Source: Haloechinothrix alba (GTDB lineage Bacteria > Actinomycetota > Actinomycetes > Mycobacteriales > Pseudonocardiaceae). Taken from it: DNA of 64,000 nt. Each line of letters starts with the position of its first letter. Within the stretch, counting starts at the first letter, position 1. Shown here in pieces: positions 53,606-64,000 of the stretch. The notes beneath the pieces are model-generated. The model was not told the DNA's origin and searched no databases. It saw only the letters and a list, made by a program, of their open reading frames with translations. The DNA lies in contig NZ_FZNW01000019.1 in assembly GCF_900188115.1 (NCBI RefSeq), forward strand, positions 42,600-106,599, read 5' to 3'. Position numbers and translations under genes: made by a program.

Positions 53606-54424
53606 TCATCGGCCCGCCCCCTCATCGCCGCTGTCCGACTCGGCCCCACCCTCGGGGCCGTTCGACTCGGACCCGGCCGAGGTATCGGTGTCGTCCTGGG
53701 ACTCGTCGCCAGTCCCGTCGCCCTTACCGGACCCCGCGTCGGGCATCAAGCCGGTCAGCGTCGCACCCGTGATGCGCCGGAACGCCCTCCGCGGCCGCGC
53801 GCGCTCGAGTACCGCGACCTCCAGCTTGCCGAGCTCGCTGCTGGACCCGTTGCTCGTCGCGGCGCTGAGCACCGTCACGGCGAGGCGCACCGCGTCCTCC
53901 AGCGAGCAACCGGCCTCGTAGCGTTCGTTGAGCTTGCTGACGATGGGGTCCGTCTGGCCTCCCATCACCAGGTACTTCGGCTCGTGCACGATCGAGCCGT
54001 CGTAGGTCAACCGGTAGAGCTGGTCCTCCTCCGGTGTGGTTCCGACTTCGGCCACGGCCAACTCCACCTCGAACGGCTTGACCTGTTCGGTGAAGATCGA
54101 CCCCAGGGTCTGTGCGTAGACGTTCGCCAGCTGGCGTGCGGAGACGTCCCGCCGGTCATAGGAGTAACCCCACAGGTCGGCGTGCTTGATGCCGGCCCGG
54201 CGCAAGCTCTCGTACTCGCTGTAGCGACCGGCAGCGGCGAACCCGATCCGGTCGTAGATCTCGGAAACCTTGTGCAGTGTCGGTGACGGGTTCTCCGCCA
54301 CGAACAGCACGCCGTCGGCGTACTTCAACGCCACGACGCTGCGACCGCGAGATATGCCCTTGCGGGCATACTCCGACTTGTCGCGCATGAGCTGTTCGGG
54401 GGATGCGTACAGCGGCATCGTCAC
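53606..54424 (-). CDS. prcA: 20S proteasome alpha subunit
   Basis: This 272-residue Ntn-fold subunit forms the outer rings and the gate. It begins [34 protein letters not shown], with the gating N-terminus. The acidic Ser/Asp/Gly-rich tail (about 225-272) is unusually long. GTG 54424, with GGAG 10 bases upstream, is used; ATG 54418 is an alternative. It is 81 bases after prcB. Confidence 0.96.
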   Translation of the reverse strand: MTMPLYASPEQLMRDKSEYARKGISRGRSVVALKYADGVLFVAENPSPTLHKVSEIYDRIGFAAAGRYSEYESLRRAGIKHADLWGYSYDRRDVSARQLANVYAQTLGSIFTEQVKPFEVELAVAEVGTTPEEDQLYRLTYDGSIVHEPKYLVMGGQTDPIVSKLNERYEAGCSLEDAVRLAVTVLSAATSNGSSSELGKLEVAVLERARPRRAFRRITGATLTGLMPDAGSGKGDGTGDESQDDTDTSAGSESNGPEGGAESDSGDEGAGR

Positions 54425-54505
54425 GGTGATCGATCTCCACTCTTCTCAGCAGGTTGCTGGTCGCACTCCTGGCCTGCGTACGAATGCCGTTCGAGACGTC
54501 CGGCG

Positions 54506-55357
54506 TCAGCCCGTCCCGCCCTCGGCGCGGGTGCGGGCCGCGACGACATCCTCGGCGACGGATGCCGCACGCTCGTCCGACAACCGGGCGGCGCCATCGG
54601 CCGTGATGGTCACCACGCTGGGGAAGATACGTCGGACCAGGTCGGGACCACCGGTGGCGGTGTCGTCGTCGGCCGCGTCGTACAGTGCCTCGATCGCGAC
54701 CCGGACGGCCCGGTCCTCGTCGGCATCGGGATCGTAGAGCTTCTTCAACGAGGACTTGGCGAACAGCGATCCGGAACCGATCGCGTGGTAGCCTGCGGTT
54801 TCCTCGAACCGGCCTCCCGTGGCGTCGAACGAGACGATACGTCCCGCTTTGTCCGGTTCGGTCGCCTCGGTGTCGTATCCGGCGAACAGTGGTATGACGG
54901 CGAGGCCTGCCATGGCCACGTCGAGATTGCCGCGCACCATCGTGGCCAGCTTGTTCGTCTTGCCGTCCAGCGACAGCGCGATCCCTTCGATCTTCTCGTA
55001 GTGCTCCAGCTCGACCGCGTACAGCCGGACGAGCTCCAGGGCGATACCGGCAGTACCGGCGATACCGACTGCCGAGTGCTCATCGGTGACGAAGACCTTC
55101 TCCAGGTCGCGAGAGGCGATCACGTTTCCGGTCGTGGCCCGGCGGTCGCCCGCGATGAGGACGCCACCGGAGAACGTCATCGCGACGATCGTGGTGCCGT
55201 GCGGTGCGTACAGCTCCGAGGCGGAGCCGTTCGATCGGCTGTGTGGCAGTAGGTCAGGTGCTTGGTTGCGAAGGAAATCGGTGAAGGACGAGGACTCCAT
55301 TGACAAGTAACCCGATGGCAGAGCCCCGCGGTTGTGCGCGGGCGACGTGTTGTCCAT
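54506..55357 (-). CDS. prcB: 20S proteasome beta subunit
   Basis: This 283-residue subunit has a propeptide of 54 residues ending in HG followed by the catalytic T55[20 protein letters not shown]. Autocleavage before Thr55 exposes the N-terminal nucleophile. Asp and Lys of the active site lie in AGDRRAT and DLEKVF. It precedes prcA and follows pup. Confidence 0.97.
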   Translation of the reverse strand: MDNTSPAHNRGALPSGYLSMESSSFTDFLRNQAPDLLPHSRSNGSASELYAPHGTTIVAMTFSGGVLIAGDRRATTGNVIASRDLEKVFVTDEHSAVGIAGTAGIALELVRLYAVELEHYEKIEGIALSLDGKTNKLATMVRGNLDVAMAGLAVIPLFAGYDTEATEPDKAGRIVSFDATGGRFEETAGYHAIGSGSLFAKSSLKKLYDPDADEDRAVRVAIEALYDAADDDTATGGPDLVRRIFPSVVTITADGAARLSDERAASVAEDVVAARTRAEGGTG

Positions 55358-55475
55358 ACGTTCTCGCGGTTCCCATCTCTCTGACGTGACGTGCGCTGGA
55401 ACGGAGCTTACGCGGGCGAGTGCGCGACACCCGGCGAGGCGGGCACGACCCGGCCGCGTGACACGCGGCGACCTG

Positions 55476-55670
55476 CTACTGACCGCCCTTCTGCACGTAG
55501 GCGCGCACGAAGTCCTCCGCGTTCTCCTCGAGTACGTCGTCGATCTCGTCCAGGATCGTGTCGACGTCCTCGTTCATCTCCTGCCGGCGTTCCTGACCCG
55601 CGGGGCCACCCTCCTCGTTCTCCTCCTCGGAGTCGCCACCGCCGTGCCGTTCGATCTTCTCCTGAGCCAT
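55476..55670 (-). CDS. pup: Prokaryotic ubiquitin-like protein Pup
   Basis: This 64-residue intrinsically disordered protein has an acidic, Gly-rich N-terminus and a helical middle segment ([29 protein letters not shown]). The C-terminal GGQ requires deamidation to Glu by Dop before ligation by PafA. AGGAGG-type spacing (GGAGGCGAC) precedes the ATG. It lies between dop and prcB. Confidence 0.97.
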   Translation of the reverse strand: MAQEKIERHGGGDSEEENEEGGPAGQERRQEMNEDVDTILDEIDDVLEENAEDFVRAYVQKGGQ

Positions 55671-55768
55671 GTCGCCTCCTGATCAACGGTGCTCATGTCC
55701 AGGCTACCTAGTATTCGGGCCGTACGGGGTTCTCGTTCGTACAACGAATGCCCCGGCGCGCCTGCCCG

Positions 55769-57262
55769 TCAGCCGGTCAGCTCCGCCACGAGCTGCTCAG
55801 CGGTCTCGGCCTCGTCGAGCAGCTGCCCGACATGCGCCTTGGTGCCCCGCAACGGCTCGAGCGTGGGGATACGGACGAGCGACTCCTTGCCGACGTCGAA
55901 GATGACGGAGTCCCAGGAGGCGGCGGCGATCGAGGCCGCGTACTTCTCGAGTGCCCGTCCCCGGAAGTAAGCCCTCGTGTCCTCCGGCGGCGCGGTCATC
56001 GCCGCGTGTACCTCGTCCTCGCCGACCATTCGCCGCATCGAGCCGCGCGTGACCAGCCTGTTGTACAGGCCCTTGTCCAGGCGCACATCCGAGTACTGCA
56101 GGTCGATCATGTGCAGCCGCGGCGCGGCCCACCCGAGGGCGTCCCTGACCCGGTAGTTCTCCAGCAGCAGCAGCTTCGCGGGCCAGTCCAGCATATCGGC
56201 ACACTCGGAGGGGTCCCGGGCAAGCTTGTCGAGGATCTCGCCCCACAACGACAGCACGTCATCCCGGGTCTCGTCGCGCTCGCGCTCGGCGAAGGCCATG
56301 GCCCGCTCGTGATAGGCGTACTGCAGGTCGAGGCCGGAGAACAGCCGCCCGTCCGCCAGCTCCACCTTCGTCCTGAGCGTGGGGTCGTGGCTGATCTGCC
56401 GCACCGCACGGACCGGATCGTGCAGCTTGAGGTCCTCGAACGTGAAGCCGGCCTCGACCATGTCCAGGACCAGCGCCGTACTGCCCAGCTTGAGGTAGGT
56501 GGCGTACTCGGCGAGGTTCGCGTCCCCGACGATCACGTGCAGTCTGCGGTACTTGTCCGCGTCCGCGTGCGGTTCGTCGCGGGTGTTGATGATGCCGCGT
56601 TTGAGCGTGGTCTCCAGGCCGACCTCGACCTCGATGTAGTCCGCACGCTGGGAGAGCTGGAAGCCTTCTTCCTCGCCTTGCTGCCCGATACCTACCCGGC
56701 CGGACCCCGTGATGACCTGGCGGGACACGAAGAACGGTGTCAGCCCCGTGATCACCGAGGTGAACGGGGTGTTGCGGGCCATGAGGTAGTTCTCGTGCGT
56801 GCCGTAGCTGGCGCCCTTGCCGTCCACGTTGTTCTTGTACAGCTGCAGCTGTGGCTGCCCCGGAACCGTCGCAGCCTTCATCGCGGCCTGCTCCATCACC
56901 CGCTCACCGGCCTTGTCCCAGACCACGGCGTCCCGCGGGTTGGTGACCTCGGGAGCCGAGTACTCCGGATGGGCGTGGTCGACGTACAGCCGCGCCCCGT
57001 TGGTGAGGATCACGTTGGCCGCCCCCAGATCCTCGACATCGGGGTCCTGTGGCGGTCCGCCCTGCCCGCTGAGGTCGAACCCACGCGCGTCCCTCAGCGG
57101 GGACTCCACCTCGTAGTCCCACCGTGCCCGGCGCGCCCGCGGGATGTCCGCTGCCGCCGCGTACGCGAGCACGACCTGTGTGGATGTCAGTACTGGATTC
57201 GCCGTGGGGTCACCCGGCACCGCGATGCCGTACTCCACCTCGGTTCCCATGATCCGCCGCAT
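55769..57262 (-). CDS. dop: Depupylase/deamidase Dop
   Basis: This 497-residue homologue of PafA converts Pup-Gln to Pup-Glu and also removes Pup from substrates. It starts [15 protein letters not shown], and the Dop-specific loop region lies at about 40-80 ([20 protein letters not shown]). It shows [24 protein letters not shown] and [32 protein letters not shown]. It is followed 98 bases downstream by pup. Confidence 0.97.
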   Translation of the reverse strand: MRRIMGTEVEYGIAVPGDPTANPVLTSTQVVLAYAAAADIPRARRARWDYEVESPLRDARGFDLSGQGGPPQDPDVEDLGAANVILTNGARLYVDHAHPEYSAPEVTNPRDAVVWDKAGERVMEQAAMKAATVPGQPQLQLYKNNVDGKGASYGTHENYLMARNTPFTSVITGLTPFFVSRQVITGSGRVGIGQQGEEEGFQLSQRADYIEVEVGLETTLKRGIINTRDEPHADADKYRRLHVIVGDANLAEYATYLKLGSTALVLDMVEAGFTFEDLKLHDPVRAVRQISHDPTLRTKVELADGRLFSGLDLQYAYHERAMAFAERERDETRDDVLSLWGEILDKLARDPSECADMLDWPAKLLLLENYRVRDALGWAAPRLHMIDLQYSDVRLDKGLYNRLVTRGSMRRMVGEDEVHAAMTAPPEDTRAYFRGRALEKYAASIAAASWDSVIFDVGKESLVRIPTLEPLRGTKAHVGQLLDEAETAEQLVAELTG

Positions 57263-57286
57263 GACTCCAGCCTACGGGTAGCAGGC

Positions 57287-57982
57287 CTACGGCCGTTCCA
57301 GGGCGTCGGCGGCGATCGGCGCGAGCCGCTCGATGGCTTCCTCGGCGCGTGGCGCCCACCGCGCGGTGACCCGTACCACCGAGAAGACCTGCTCGTGCTG
57401 CAGAAGGGCCGTGCAGGTGGAGTGCTCCTGCTCGACGTGCACGCACAGGGCGGTGTGCTCGTCGATGCCCGCTACGTCCACGTCCAGCGGCTCGCCGGGG
57501 CAGTCGAGAGCCGCGAGGACGGAGCCGGAGTCCGCGGGCAGCGCGGTGACATAGTGATCCAGTTGCGAACCGGTGGGGTACTCCCAGGCGGCGGCGTGGT
57601 AGGAGTCCGCACCCTCATCACTGTCCGTATCACCGCTGTCCCCGGCACTGTCCGAGGCGTCTCCCTCGTCACCGCCCAGGACCTCGGCCAGGCAGCCCTC
57701 GGGCGCGCCGGGACCGGACTCCCGACGCTGCACCCCCTCCTCGGCGACGTCGCCGTCCCACATCAGCGCGGCGCCCGCCGTGCGCTGGGCCTCCGCACCG
57801 GCGGTACCGGCAGGCGCACCGTCGCTTCCGGGGCCGCCGGTTTCGTCGGCCCGCTGCGCCCGCTCGGTCGAGCCGTCCCGGTCGTCGTAGTAGGTGTCCA
57901 GGTCATTGGGGCGGTCCGCACACGCGGAGACCACCGCGACGAGCGCGACCCCGACCATCGCCGTCATCGGCCCGTGACGCAC
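57287..57982 (-). CDS. Lipoprotein of unknown function beside dop
   Basis: This 231-residue protein has a hydrophobic N-terminus with lipobox VVSAC (Cys about 21), a long Gly/Ser/Asp/Glu-rich disordered stretch (about 25-125) and a compact C-terminal domain with Cys pairs (ALDCPGE, ALCVHVEQEHSTCTAL). It is anchored outside the membrane. It lies 24 bases upstream of dop on the same strand, so it is probably in the same transcript, which is not the usual content of the locus. Confidence 0.7.
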   Translation of the reverse strand: MRHGPMTAMVGVALVAVVSACADRPNDLDTYYDDRDGSTERAQRADETGGPGSDGAPAGTAGAEAQRTAGAALMWDGDVAEEGVQRRESGPGAPEGCLAEVLGGDEGDASDSAGDSGDTDSDEGADSYHAAAWEYPTGSQLDHYVTALPADSGSVLAALDCPGEPLDVDVAGIDEHTALCVHVEQEHSTCTALLQHEQVFSVVRVTARWAPRAEEAIERLAPIAADALERP

Positions 57983-58199
57983 CGTCCAACCCTTTCCTCA
58001 TGATCCGGGGCACTCCCGCGCCGTGTTCCCACGCACCGGAGTCGGGCAAGGATCCAACATAATGGACGCCCCGCCGGGTCGCGCTACTGCCCCGGGCGCT
58101 TCCGTCCCCGCGATGCCGTGCGCAGTCATTACTCGCCCATCACATGCGGCGGCGTGCCGGACGGGCACTCCAGCGCCTCGCCCACCCCGGAAGGTCGGG

Positions 58200-59138
58200 T
58201 CAGCTCCAGGCCAGCCGGCCGCGGTGCTGCCAGTACGCGTGCGCGGCCTCGGCCTGCTCGTGCAGCGCTGCGAGCTCCGTGCCGTCGAGCGTCACACCGG
58301 CGGCCGCGAGATTGGACTCCAGCTGGCCCGCGCTCGCGGGACCGAGCAGCACCGTGTCCGCCCACGGCTGTGCACACACCGCTGCCAGTGCGACCGCGTC
58401 CGGCCCCACCCGGTGTCGCGCGGCCAGCCGGGTCACCGGCGCGGGCGGCTCCACCACCAGTCGCCCGTTCGCCAGCGGTTCCTTGACCAGCACGTGGCAT
58501 CCCGCGGCGTGGGCCTCGGCAAGAGCAGCTCCCGCGGACGGCTCGAGGACGTTCCAGGTGGACTGCACAGCTGTGAACACCCGCTCCCCGCCCACCTCCA
58601 GGTCCAGCGCAGCCCGGATCACATCGGCCTGCGCGGCACCGGAGGTGGAGAATCCCACCCGCACCCCGCTCGCGGCCAGGTCGGCGAGTGCCCGCAGCAG
58701 CGGCCGGTCGGTGAACAGCGGGCTGTCCAGGGTCAGCGAATGCACCTGGTAGACCGCGATGGTGTCGCCGAGCGCCTCGCGACTCTCCAGCCACTGTGCG
58801 GTCAGTCGCGCAAGCGAGTGCTCCTTGACCTCGTGCACCTCGGCGTCGGTGCGCCACCCACCGACGTAGGCGTAGCCCCACTTGCTGGAGACCGTCAGAG
58901 CCGGGTACCCGCGCTGGGCCATCCACTCGCCGAGGAACTCCTCCGCCCTTCCGTAGGAGCGCGCCACATCGATCCAGCGCACCCCCGCCGCATAGGCGGT
59001 GTCCAGCACCGAGGCCGTCACCGCGCGCATCGCCTCGACACTCCGCTCGGCCGGCAGCTCCTGCGCCCGGCCCAGGTTGATGTACGCGGGCCTCCCGACG
59101 GCGGCCAGCCCCACGCCGAACCGGGTCACGTCTGCCAT
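58200..59138 (-). CDS. Aldo/keto reductase
   Basis: This 312-residue AKR-family enzyme has RFGVGLAAVGRPAYINLG at the start, DVARSYGRAEEFLGEW (catalytic Asp-Tyr), VSSKWGYAYVGG (Lys) and VYQVHSLTLDSP (His). It belongs to a branch with PAYINLG that differs from the enzyme at 4838. It sits between arc and the lipoprotein in the proteasome locus. Substrate is unknown. Confidence 0.85.
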   Translation of the reverse strand: MADVTRFGVGLAAVGRPAYINLGRAQELPAERSVEAMRAVTASVLDTAYAAGVRWIDVARSYGRAEEFLGEWMAQRGYPALTVSSKWGYAYVGGWRTDAEVHEVKEHSLARLTAQWLESREALGDTIAVYQVHSLTLDSPLFTDRPLLRALADLAASGVRVGFSTSGAAQADVIRAALDLEVGGERVFTAVQSTWNVLEPSAGAALAEAHAAGCHVLVKEPLANGRLVVEPPAPVTRLAARHRVGPDAVALAAVCAQPWADTVLLGPASAGQLESNLAAAGVTLDGTELAALHEQAEAAHAYWQHRGRLAWS

Positions 59139-59238
59139 CGCCCCGCCATGTGCCGGCTTCCGTGATGCCCGCGCACCCGAGAGGGATCCATGGTGAACGA
59201 CGTGGCCGACAGTGACCGGCCGAGGGCGGCACAGCGAC

Positions 59239-59271
59239 GGGCGGCGCCGGGAACGATTCCCGGCGCCGCCC
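59239..59271. terminator. arc hairpin terminator
   Basis: Perfect 15-bp arms 59239-59253 and 59257-59271 with a 3-base loop, immediately after the arc stop on the minus strand. It separates arc from the aldo/keto reductase gene, which therefore probably has its own promoter. Confidence 0.8.
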
Positions 59272-59295
59272 GCGCGGTCGGTTGTCGTAGGGCCC

Positions 59296-61125
59296 TCAGA
59301 GGTACTGCCCGGTGTTCGTCGCGGTGTCGATCGCCCGACCCGAGTCCTGGTTCTTCCCGGTGACCAGCGTGCGGATGTAGACGATCCGCTCGCCCTTCTT
59401 CCCCGAGATACGCGCCCAGTCGTCCGGGTTCGTGGTGTTGGGCAGGTCCTCGTTCTCCGCGAACTCGTCCACGATCGCGTCGAGCAGGTGCTGCACCCGC
59501 AGCCCCGGCTTCTTGGTCTCCAGGACCGACTTGATCGCGGCCTTCTTCGCCCGGTCCACGATGTTCTCGATCATGGCGCCGGAGTTGAAGTCCCGGAAGT
59601 ACAGCACCTCCTTGTCACCGTTGGCGTAGGTGACCTCGAGGAAGCGGTTCTCGTCGCTCTCCTCGTACATACGTTCGACCGTGTGCTGGACCATCGCCTC
59701 GATGGTCGAGCTTTCGTCGCCGCCGAACTCGGCCAGATCCTCGGCGTGAATCGGCAGGTCGGCATTGAGGTACTTGGAGAAGATGTCCTTGGCAGCCTCG
59801 GCGTCCGGACGCTCGATCTTGATCTTGACGTCCAGCCTGCCCGGCCGCAGGATCGCCGGATCGATCATGTCCTCCCGGTTCGAGGCACCGATCACGATCA
59901 CGTTCTCCAGACCCTCGACACCATCGATCTCGGAGAGCAGCTGGGGCACGATCGTGGTCTCGACGTCCGAGGACACGCCGCTGCCCCGGGTACGGAAGAT
60001 CGAGTCCATCTCGTCGAAGAACACGATCACCGGGGTGCCTTCCGATGCCTTCTCCCGCGCGCGCTGGAAGATCAGCCGGATGTGCCGCTCGGTCTCACCG
60101 ACGAACTTGTTCAGCAGCTCCGGTCCCTTGATGTTGAGGAAGTACGACTTGGCGTCGCTGAGCCCTTCGTCGCCTCGTCCTGCCGCGACCTGCTTCGCCA
60201 GGGAGTTCGCCACGGCCTTGGCGATGAGGGTCTTGCCGCAACCGGGTGGCCCGTACAGCAGCACGCCCTTCGGCGGATGCAGCTGGTACTGGTGGTACAG
60301 GTCCGCATGCAGGAACGGCAGCTCCACCGCGTCCCGGATCTGCTCGATCTGCCGGTAGAGCCCGCCGATGTCCTCGTAGCGCACATCCGGGACCTCCTCG
60401 AGCACGAGGTCCTCGACCTCGGCCTTCGGCACCCGCTCGTACGCGAAACCGGCCTTGCTGTCCACCAGCAGGGAGTCGCCCGACTTGAGCTCCTGGTCGG
60501 CGAGCGGGTCGGCGAGGAAGACGACCCGCTCCTCGTCCGTGTGCCCGACGACGAGCGCCCGCGCGCACTGGTCCTCGCTCGGTGCGGCGAGCACCTCGCG
60601 CAACCCGCACACCTCGCCGGTGCGTTCGAACTCACCGGCCTCCACCACGGTCAACGCCTCGTTGAGCCGCAGCGCCTGACCACGACGCAGGTTCTCGACG
60701 TCGACGTTCGGCGAGACCGAGACGCGCATCTTCCGTCCCGACGTGAACACGTCGACCGTCTTGTCCTCGTAGGCGCCGAGGAACACACCGTAGCCGCTCG
60801 GCGGCTGAGCGAGGCGGTCCACCTCTTCCCGCAGGGCAAGCAGCTGCGAACGCGCGTCACGCAACGTCTCGACGAGCTTGTTGTTGCGTTCGGTCAGCTG
60901 GTTGATCCGCTCCGACGCCTCCGCGAGACGCTGCTCGAGCACCCTGTCACTCTGCGCCGAACCGGCTGCCCTACGCCGCAGGAGAGCCACTTCCTCCTCG
61001 AGAAAGCGAATCTGCCGCGCCTGCTCCTCGGCGAGCTCGCTGTCAGTGGCGGCGTCCCTCGTCGTGCCGCTGGTATCAGTCGGCTCGGCGTCGTCCTGCC
61101 GGCTACCGGGGTGGTCGTTCTGCAT
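59296..61125 (-). CDS. arc: Proteasome-associated ATPase Arc/Mpa
   Basis: This 609-residue AAA+ unfoldase forms hexameric rings. It has an N-terminal coiled coil (about 40-95), which binds Pup, tandem OB folds (about 100-240), Walker A GPPGCGKT (about 285), Walker [10 protein letters not shown], the second region of homology and a C-terminus ending QYL that docks into the 20S alpha ring. GAGGAGG precedes the ATG at 61125. The protein feeds pupylated proteins into PrcAB. Confidence 0.97.
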   Translation of the reverse strand: MQNDHPGSRQDDAEPTDTSGTTRDAATDSELAEEQARQIRFLEEEVALLRRRAAGSAQSDRVLEQRLAEASERINQLTERNNKLVETLRDARSQLLALREEVDRLAQPPSGYGVFLGAYEDKTVDVFTSGRKMRVSVSPNVDVENLRRGQALRLNEALTVVEAGEFERTGEVCGLREVLAAPSEDQCARALVVGHTDEERVVFLADPLADQELKSGDSLLVDSKAGFAYERVPKAEVEDLVLEEVPDVRYEDIGGLYRQIEQIRDAVELPFLHADLYHQYQLHPPKGVLLYGPPGCGKTLIAKAVANSLAKQVAAGRGDEGLSDAKSYFLNIKGPELLNKFVGETERHIRLIFQRAREKASEGTPVIVFFDEMDSIFRTRGSGVSSDVETTIVPQLLSEIDGVEGLENVIVIGASNREDMIDPAILRPGRLDVKIKIERPDAEAAKDIFSKYLNADLPIHAEDLAEFGGDESSTIEAMVQHTVERMYEESDENRFLEVTYANGDKEVLYFRDFNSGAMIENIVDRAKKAAIKSVLETKKPGLRVQHLLDAIVDEFAENEDLPNTTNPDDWARISGKKGERIVYIRTLVTGKNQDSGRAIDTATNTGQYL

Positions 61126-61530
61126 GCGGCACCTCCTCGGACGTATTTCCCTCAACGGTACCGGTGATCTTCCGCAATCAAAGCCCTTTCTGTATTACAG
61201 AATCGACGCGTCGCCTCCCAAACACAGCGGGTGCGTTGACGCAATGGTCCGATTTCGTGTACCGGGGGCCGGGTATTCGGCTACCCGGAGTTGATCTCGC
61301 GCAAACCTCGGACATCGCTGGCCGAGTACGAATAGTCCCTCCGGCTGACCGGATTGTCGAGCAGATCCCGTGAACCCGCCGACAAGGCCACGGAGAGTGT
61401 GGCACGCTCCACACACACCGAGCCGGATAACGACTTCGCGTAGGATGCCGTACCGCGTGCCACACCGGCGTCACCGGCGCGCGCCGGCCGGACACCCGGA
61501 TCCTTGTCAATACGCCATGAAGGGATCTCC
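61126..61530. other. 405-base divergent intergenic region upstream of arc
   Basis: Holds the arc ribosome site and an odd palindrome TTCTGTA-T-TACAGAA at 61188-61202, 63 bases upstream of the arc start, resembling a dimeric-regulator operator. No gene is visible; frames across the interval are shadows or too short. Confidence 0.6.
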
Positions 61531-62430
61531 ATGACGCAGCCTCCGCGACAGCCGGGACCGGACGGTCCGCAGGACCCGTACGGACCCAAGCCGGGGGATG
61601 GCATTCCCGGCGGTCAACCTCCACACCCTCCAGGGTACGGACAGCAGCCGGGTGGTTCCCCGCAGCACGGCGGGCCAGGCGGTGGTTGGCCGCACCATCA
61701 GCCGCCGCCGGGGCCCGACCCCACCAGGCAGTACACCCAGCCGGCGCCGTACCCCGCTGACCCGACCGGTGACTACGGCCCGACCGGTGCCTACGGGCAG
61801 CCGCAGGATCCGTACGGCGGCGGCTACGGCCCGCCCGGCGCAGGCGGTCCTCCCGGCGGGTTCGACGAGTTCGACGAGGCGGACCGCGAGCGGAGGAAGC
61901 GAGGGGTCCTCATCGGTGTCGCCGTGGCTGCTGCACTGCTGGTCGTCGGCGGGATCGTGGCACTGATCCTGATTCTGGGTGGCAACGAGCCCGAGGACGA
62001 AGCACAGCAGGCCACCGAGCAGACCGAGCAGCAGGACGACCCCGCCGAGCAGCAAGGGGGTCAGCAGGAGGACGTACCCCCTGCGCCGGACGTGCAGGAA
62101 CCCGACGAGGGACAGGACGACGGCGGGCAGGACAGTGCCCAGGACCAGGAGGAAGCGCGGGATACGGCCGAGACGGCCATGCAGGCGCTCAACGAGCGCG
62201 ATACCGCGCTCGCCCGGTCGGTCTCCTGCGATCCCGACGAGCCGGCGGACGACGCGTTCGACGACTTCACCGACGAGGAGTTCCGGCTCACCGGCGATCC
62301 GGTGATCGACGGCGACTCCGCGACGGCGCCGTTCGAGGTGACCGGAACGGATCCGGACAACGGTGAGAAGGTCACCGAATCGAGGGAGCTGTCCATGAAC
62401 AAGGAGTCCGGCCGGTGGTGCGTCACCTGA
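61531..62430 (+). CDS. Membrane-anchored protein with Pro-rich N-terminus and C-terminal DUF4878-like domain
   Basis: This 299-residue protein has a Pro/Gly/Gln/Tyr-rich cytoplasmic tail (about 1-125), one membrane helix (about 137-162), an acidic Glu/Gln-rich linker, and an extracytoplasmic domain (about 215-299; AETAMQALNERDTALARSVSCDPDE, ending GRWCVT). It shares the ending with the next gene. ATG 61531 follows AGGGATCTCC. Function is unknown, similar in layout to the DUF4333 protein at 44444. Confidence 0.65.
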   Translation: MTQPPRQPGPDGPQDPYGPKPGDGIPGGQPPHPPGYGQQPGGSPQHGGPGGGWPHHQPPPGPDPTRQYTQPAPYPADPTGDYGPTGAYGQPQDPYGGGYGPPGAGGPPGGFDEFDEADRERRKRGVLIGVAVAAALLVVGGIVALILILGGNEPEDEAQQATEQTEQQDDPAEQQGGQQEDVPPAPDVQEPDEGQDDGGQDSAQDQEEARDTAETAMQALNERDTALARSVSCDPDEPADDAFDDFTDEEFRLTGDPVIDGDSATAPFEVTGTDPDNGEKVTESRELSMNKESGRWCVT

Positions 62431-62449
62431 CTGGGGAAGGGCGGCCGGC

Positions 62450-62956
62450 ATGAGGTCGAAGCGCGGGAGTATGGCCCTGGGGGTCGCCGTCGGGGTCGTA
62501 CTGGTCCTTGCCACCGGCATCGGGGTCCTCGCGTTGTTGCTGAACGCGAGCACGACCCGAGCCGCCGTGTCACGCGCCGCTGCCACCGAGCCGCCGCCCG
62601 GTTCCCCCGAAGGCCGGAGCGATGCCGGGGCCGCGCGACGCACGGGCGGCTCGCACACGGCCGAGGCACGGCGCGTCGCCGACGAGCTGGTTGCTGCCGC
62701 CAACGCCAGGGACCTCGCACGGTTCCGGCGGGTACTGTGTGATCCGTCCGGTACCCGCGCGGAGGATCTGGCCGAGATCGCGCCGCAAGCGCGGTTCACG
62801 CTGCTCGGCGACCCTGTCGTCGATACGGCCGACCCCGACCGGGCGCACTGCGTGGTGCTCGCCGAGGTGGGCTCGGCCGCAGAGGAAGTAACCCTCCACC
62901 TCGTTCGCAACGGGTCGCGCTGGTGCGTGACGGGTGGTCGAACCGCTGCGCAGTGA
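62450..62956 (+). CDS. Membrane-anchored paralog of the preceding protein
   Basis: This 168-residue protein has an N-terminal membrane helix (about 9-34) and a domain (about 70-168; ELVAAANARDLARFRRVLCDP..., ending GSRWCVTGG) that resembles the C-terminal part of the upstream protein, including the single Cys positions and the RWCVT end. It lies 19 bases after the preceding gene, likely co-transcribed. Function is unknown. Confidence 0.65.
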   Translation: MRSKRGSMALGVAVGVVLVLATGIGVLALLLNASTTRAAVSRAAATEPPPGSPEGRSDAGAARRTGGSHTAEARRVADELVAAANARDLARFRRVLCDPSGTRAEDLAEIAPQARFTLLGDPVVDTADPDRAHCVVLAEVGSAAEEVTLHLVRNGSRWCVTGGRTAAQ

Positions 62957-62991
62957 CCGTCCCACCACCCGGCGCCGCCACGCCGGGCCGG

Positions 62992-64000
<1,009 letters not shown>

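Noticed and set aside
51970..53772. Open plus-strand frame of 600 codons
   Set aside because: Antisense of pafA; low-complexity translation.
55748..58003. Open plus-strand frame of 751 codons
   Set aside because: It is the antisense of dop and the lipoprotein. Translation is His/Arg/Gly-rich without domains.
59212..61167. Open plus-strand frame of 651 codons
   Set aside because: Antisense of arc, which has complete AAA+ motifs. No motif in this frame.

Overview
The window is about 70% G+C, with GTG/TTG starts, several apparently leaderless genes and many long perfect hairpin terminators. It carries a pupylation-proteasome locus, rbpA, an Lnt/Ppm1 pair, SCO1664- and DUF3090-type genes, DUF4333 proteins and an ECF41 sigma factor. 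This points to a high-GC actinobacterium, most likely a Pseudonocardiaceae-type genus (inference, no search run). The gene order follows the Mycobacterium tuberculosis blocks around Rv2133c-Rv2141c and Rv2089c-Rv2118c, so most of the window is conserved chromosomal backbone.

Region 1 (1-14.4 kb): the end of a DUF1015 gene, tRNA-Leu(GAG), an M20 peptidase followed by an alpha/beta-hydrolase-fold protein that lacks its serine nucleophile, LppL and DUF5703-type genes, an aldo/keto reductase, a histidine phosphatase, malate dehydrogenase, a flavin/F420-type oxidoreductase, the DUF3090/SCO1664 pair, an MBL-fold hydrolase, DUF3097, two nearly identical tandem NfeD genes and an SPFH protein.

Region 2 (14.4-19.7 kb): a DrrAB-like ABC exporter behind a MerR-type promoter, a cytosine-deaminase-like amidohydrolase, a second PPOX protein, an SRPBCC protein and a LysE exporter.

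Region 3 (19.7-28.9 kb) is the most accessory-looking part. It has a zinc-motif/coiled-coil gene divergent from a tyrosine recombinase across an AT-rich operator-like spacer, orphan genes, a TetR-controlled operon (membrane protein, two SnoaL proteins, a hydrolase), an ECF41 sigma factor co-transcribed with a carboxymuconolactone-decarboxylase-like protein, and a second small zinc-motif protein with a 20-bp palindrome at its 5' end.

Region 4 (28.9-45.2 kb): GDPD, a secreted Rpf-like lytic protein, a UMF1 transporter, rbpA behind a SigR-type promoter, ppm1 and lnt as separate genes, a YtcJ-type amidohydrolase, a lysine-2,3-aminomutase-family radical SAM enzyme, an SGNH esterase, an Lrp regulator, a PepE-type M24 peptidase, a 5'-3' exonuclease, and an Eis acetyltransferase between two DUF4333 proteins.

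Region 5 (45.2-64 kb): helY, tatC, tatA, pafC, pafB, pafA, prcA, prcB, pup, dop, a lipoprotein, an aldo/keto reductase and arc (mpa), all on the minus strand. Together they encode tagging (Pup, Dop, PafA), the unfoldase (Arc), the core particle (PrcAB), the PafBC DNA-damage activator and the Tat export machinery. Two secreted or membrane paralogs and tRNA m1A58 methyltransferase follow, and the last ~180 bases hold no recognisable gene.
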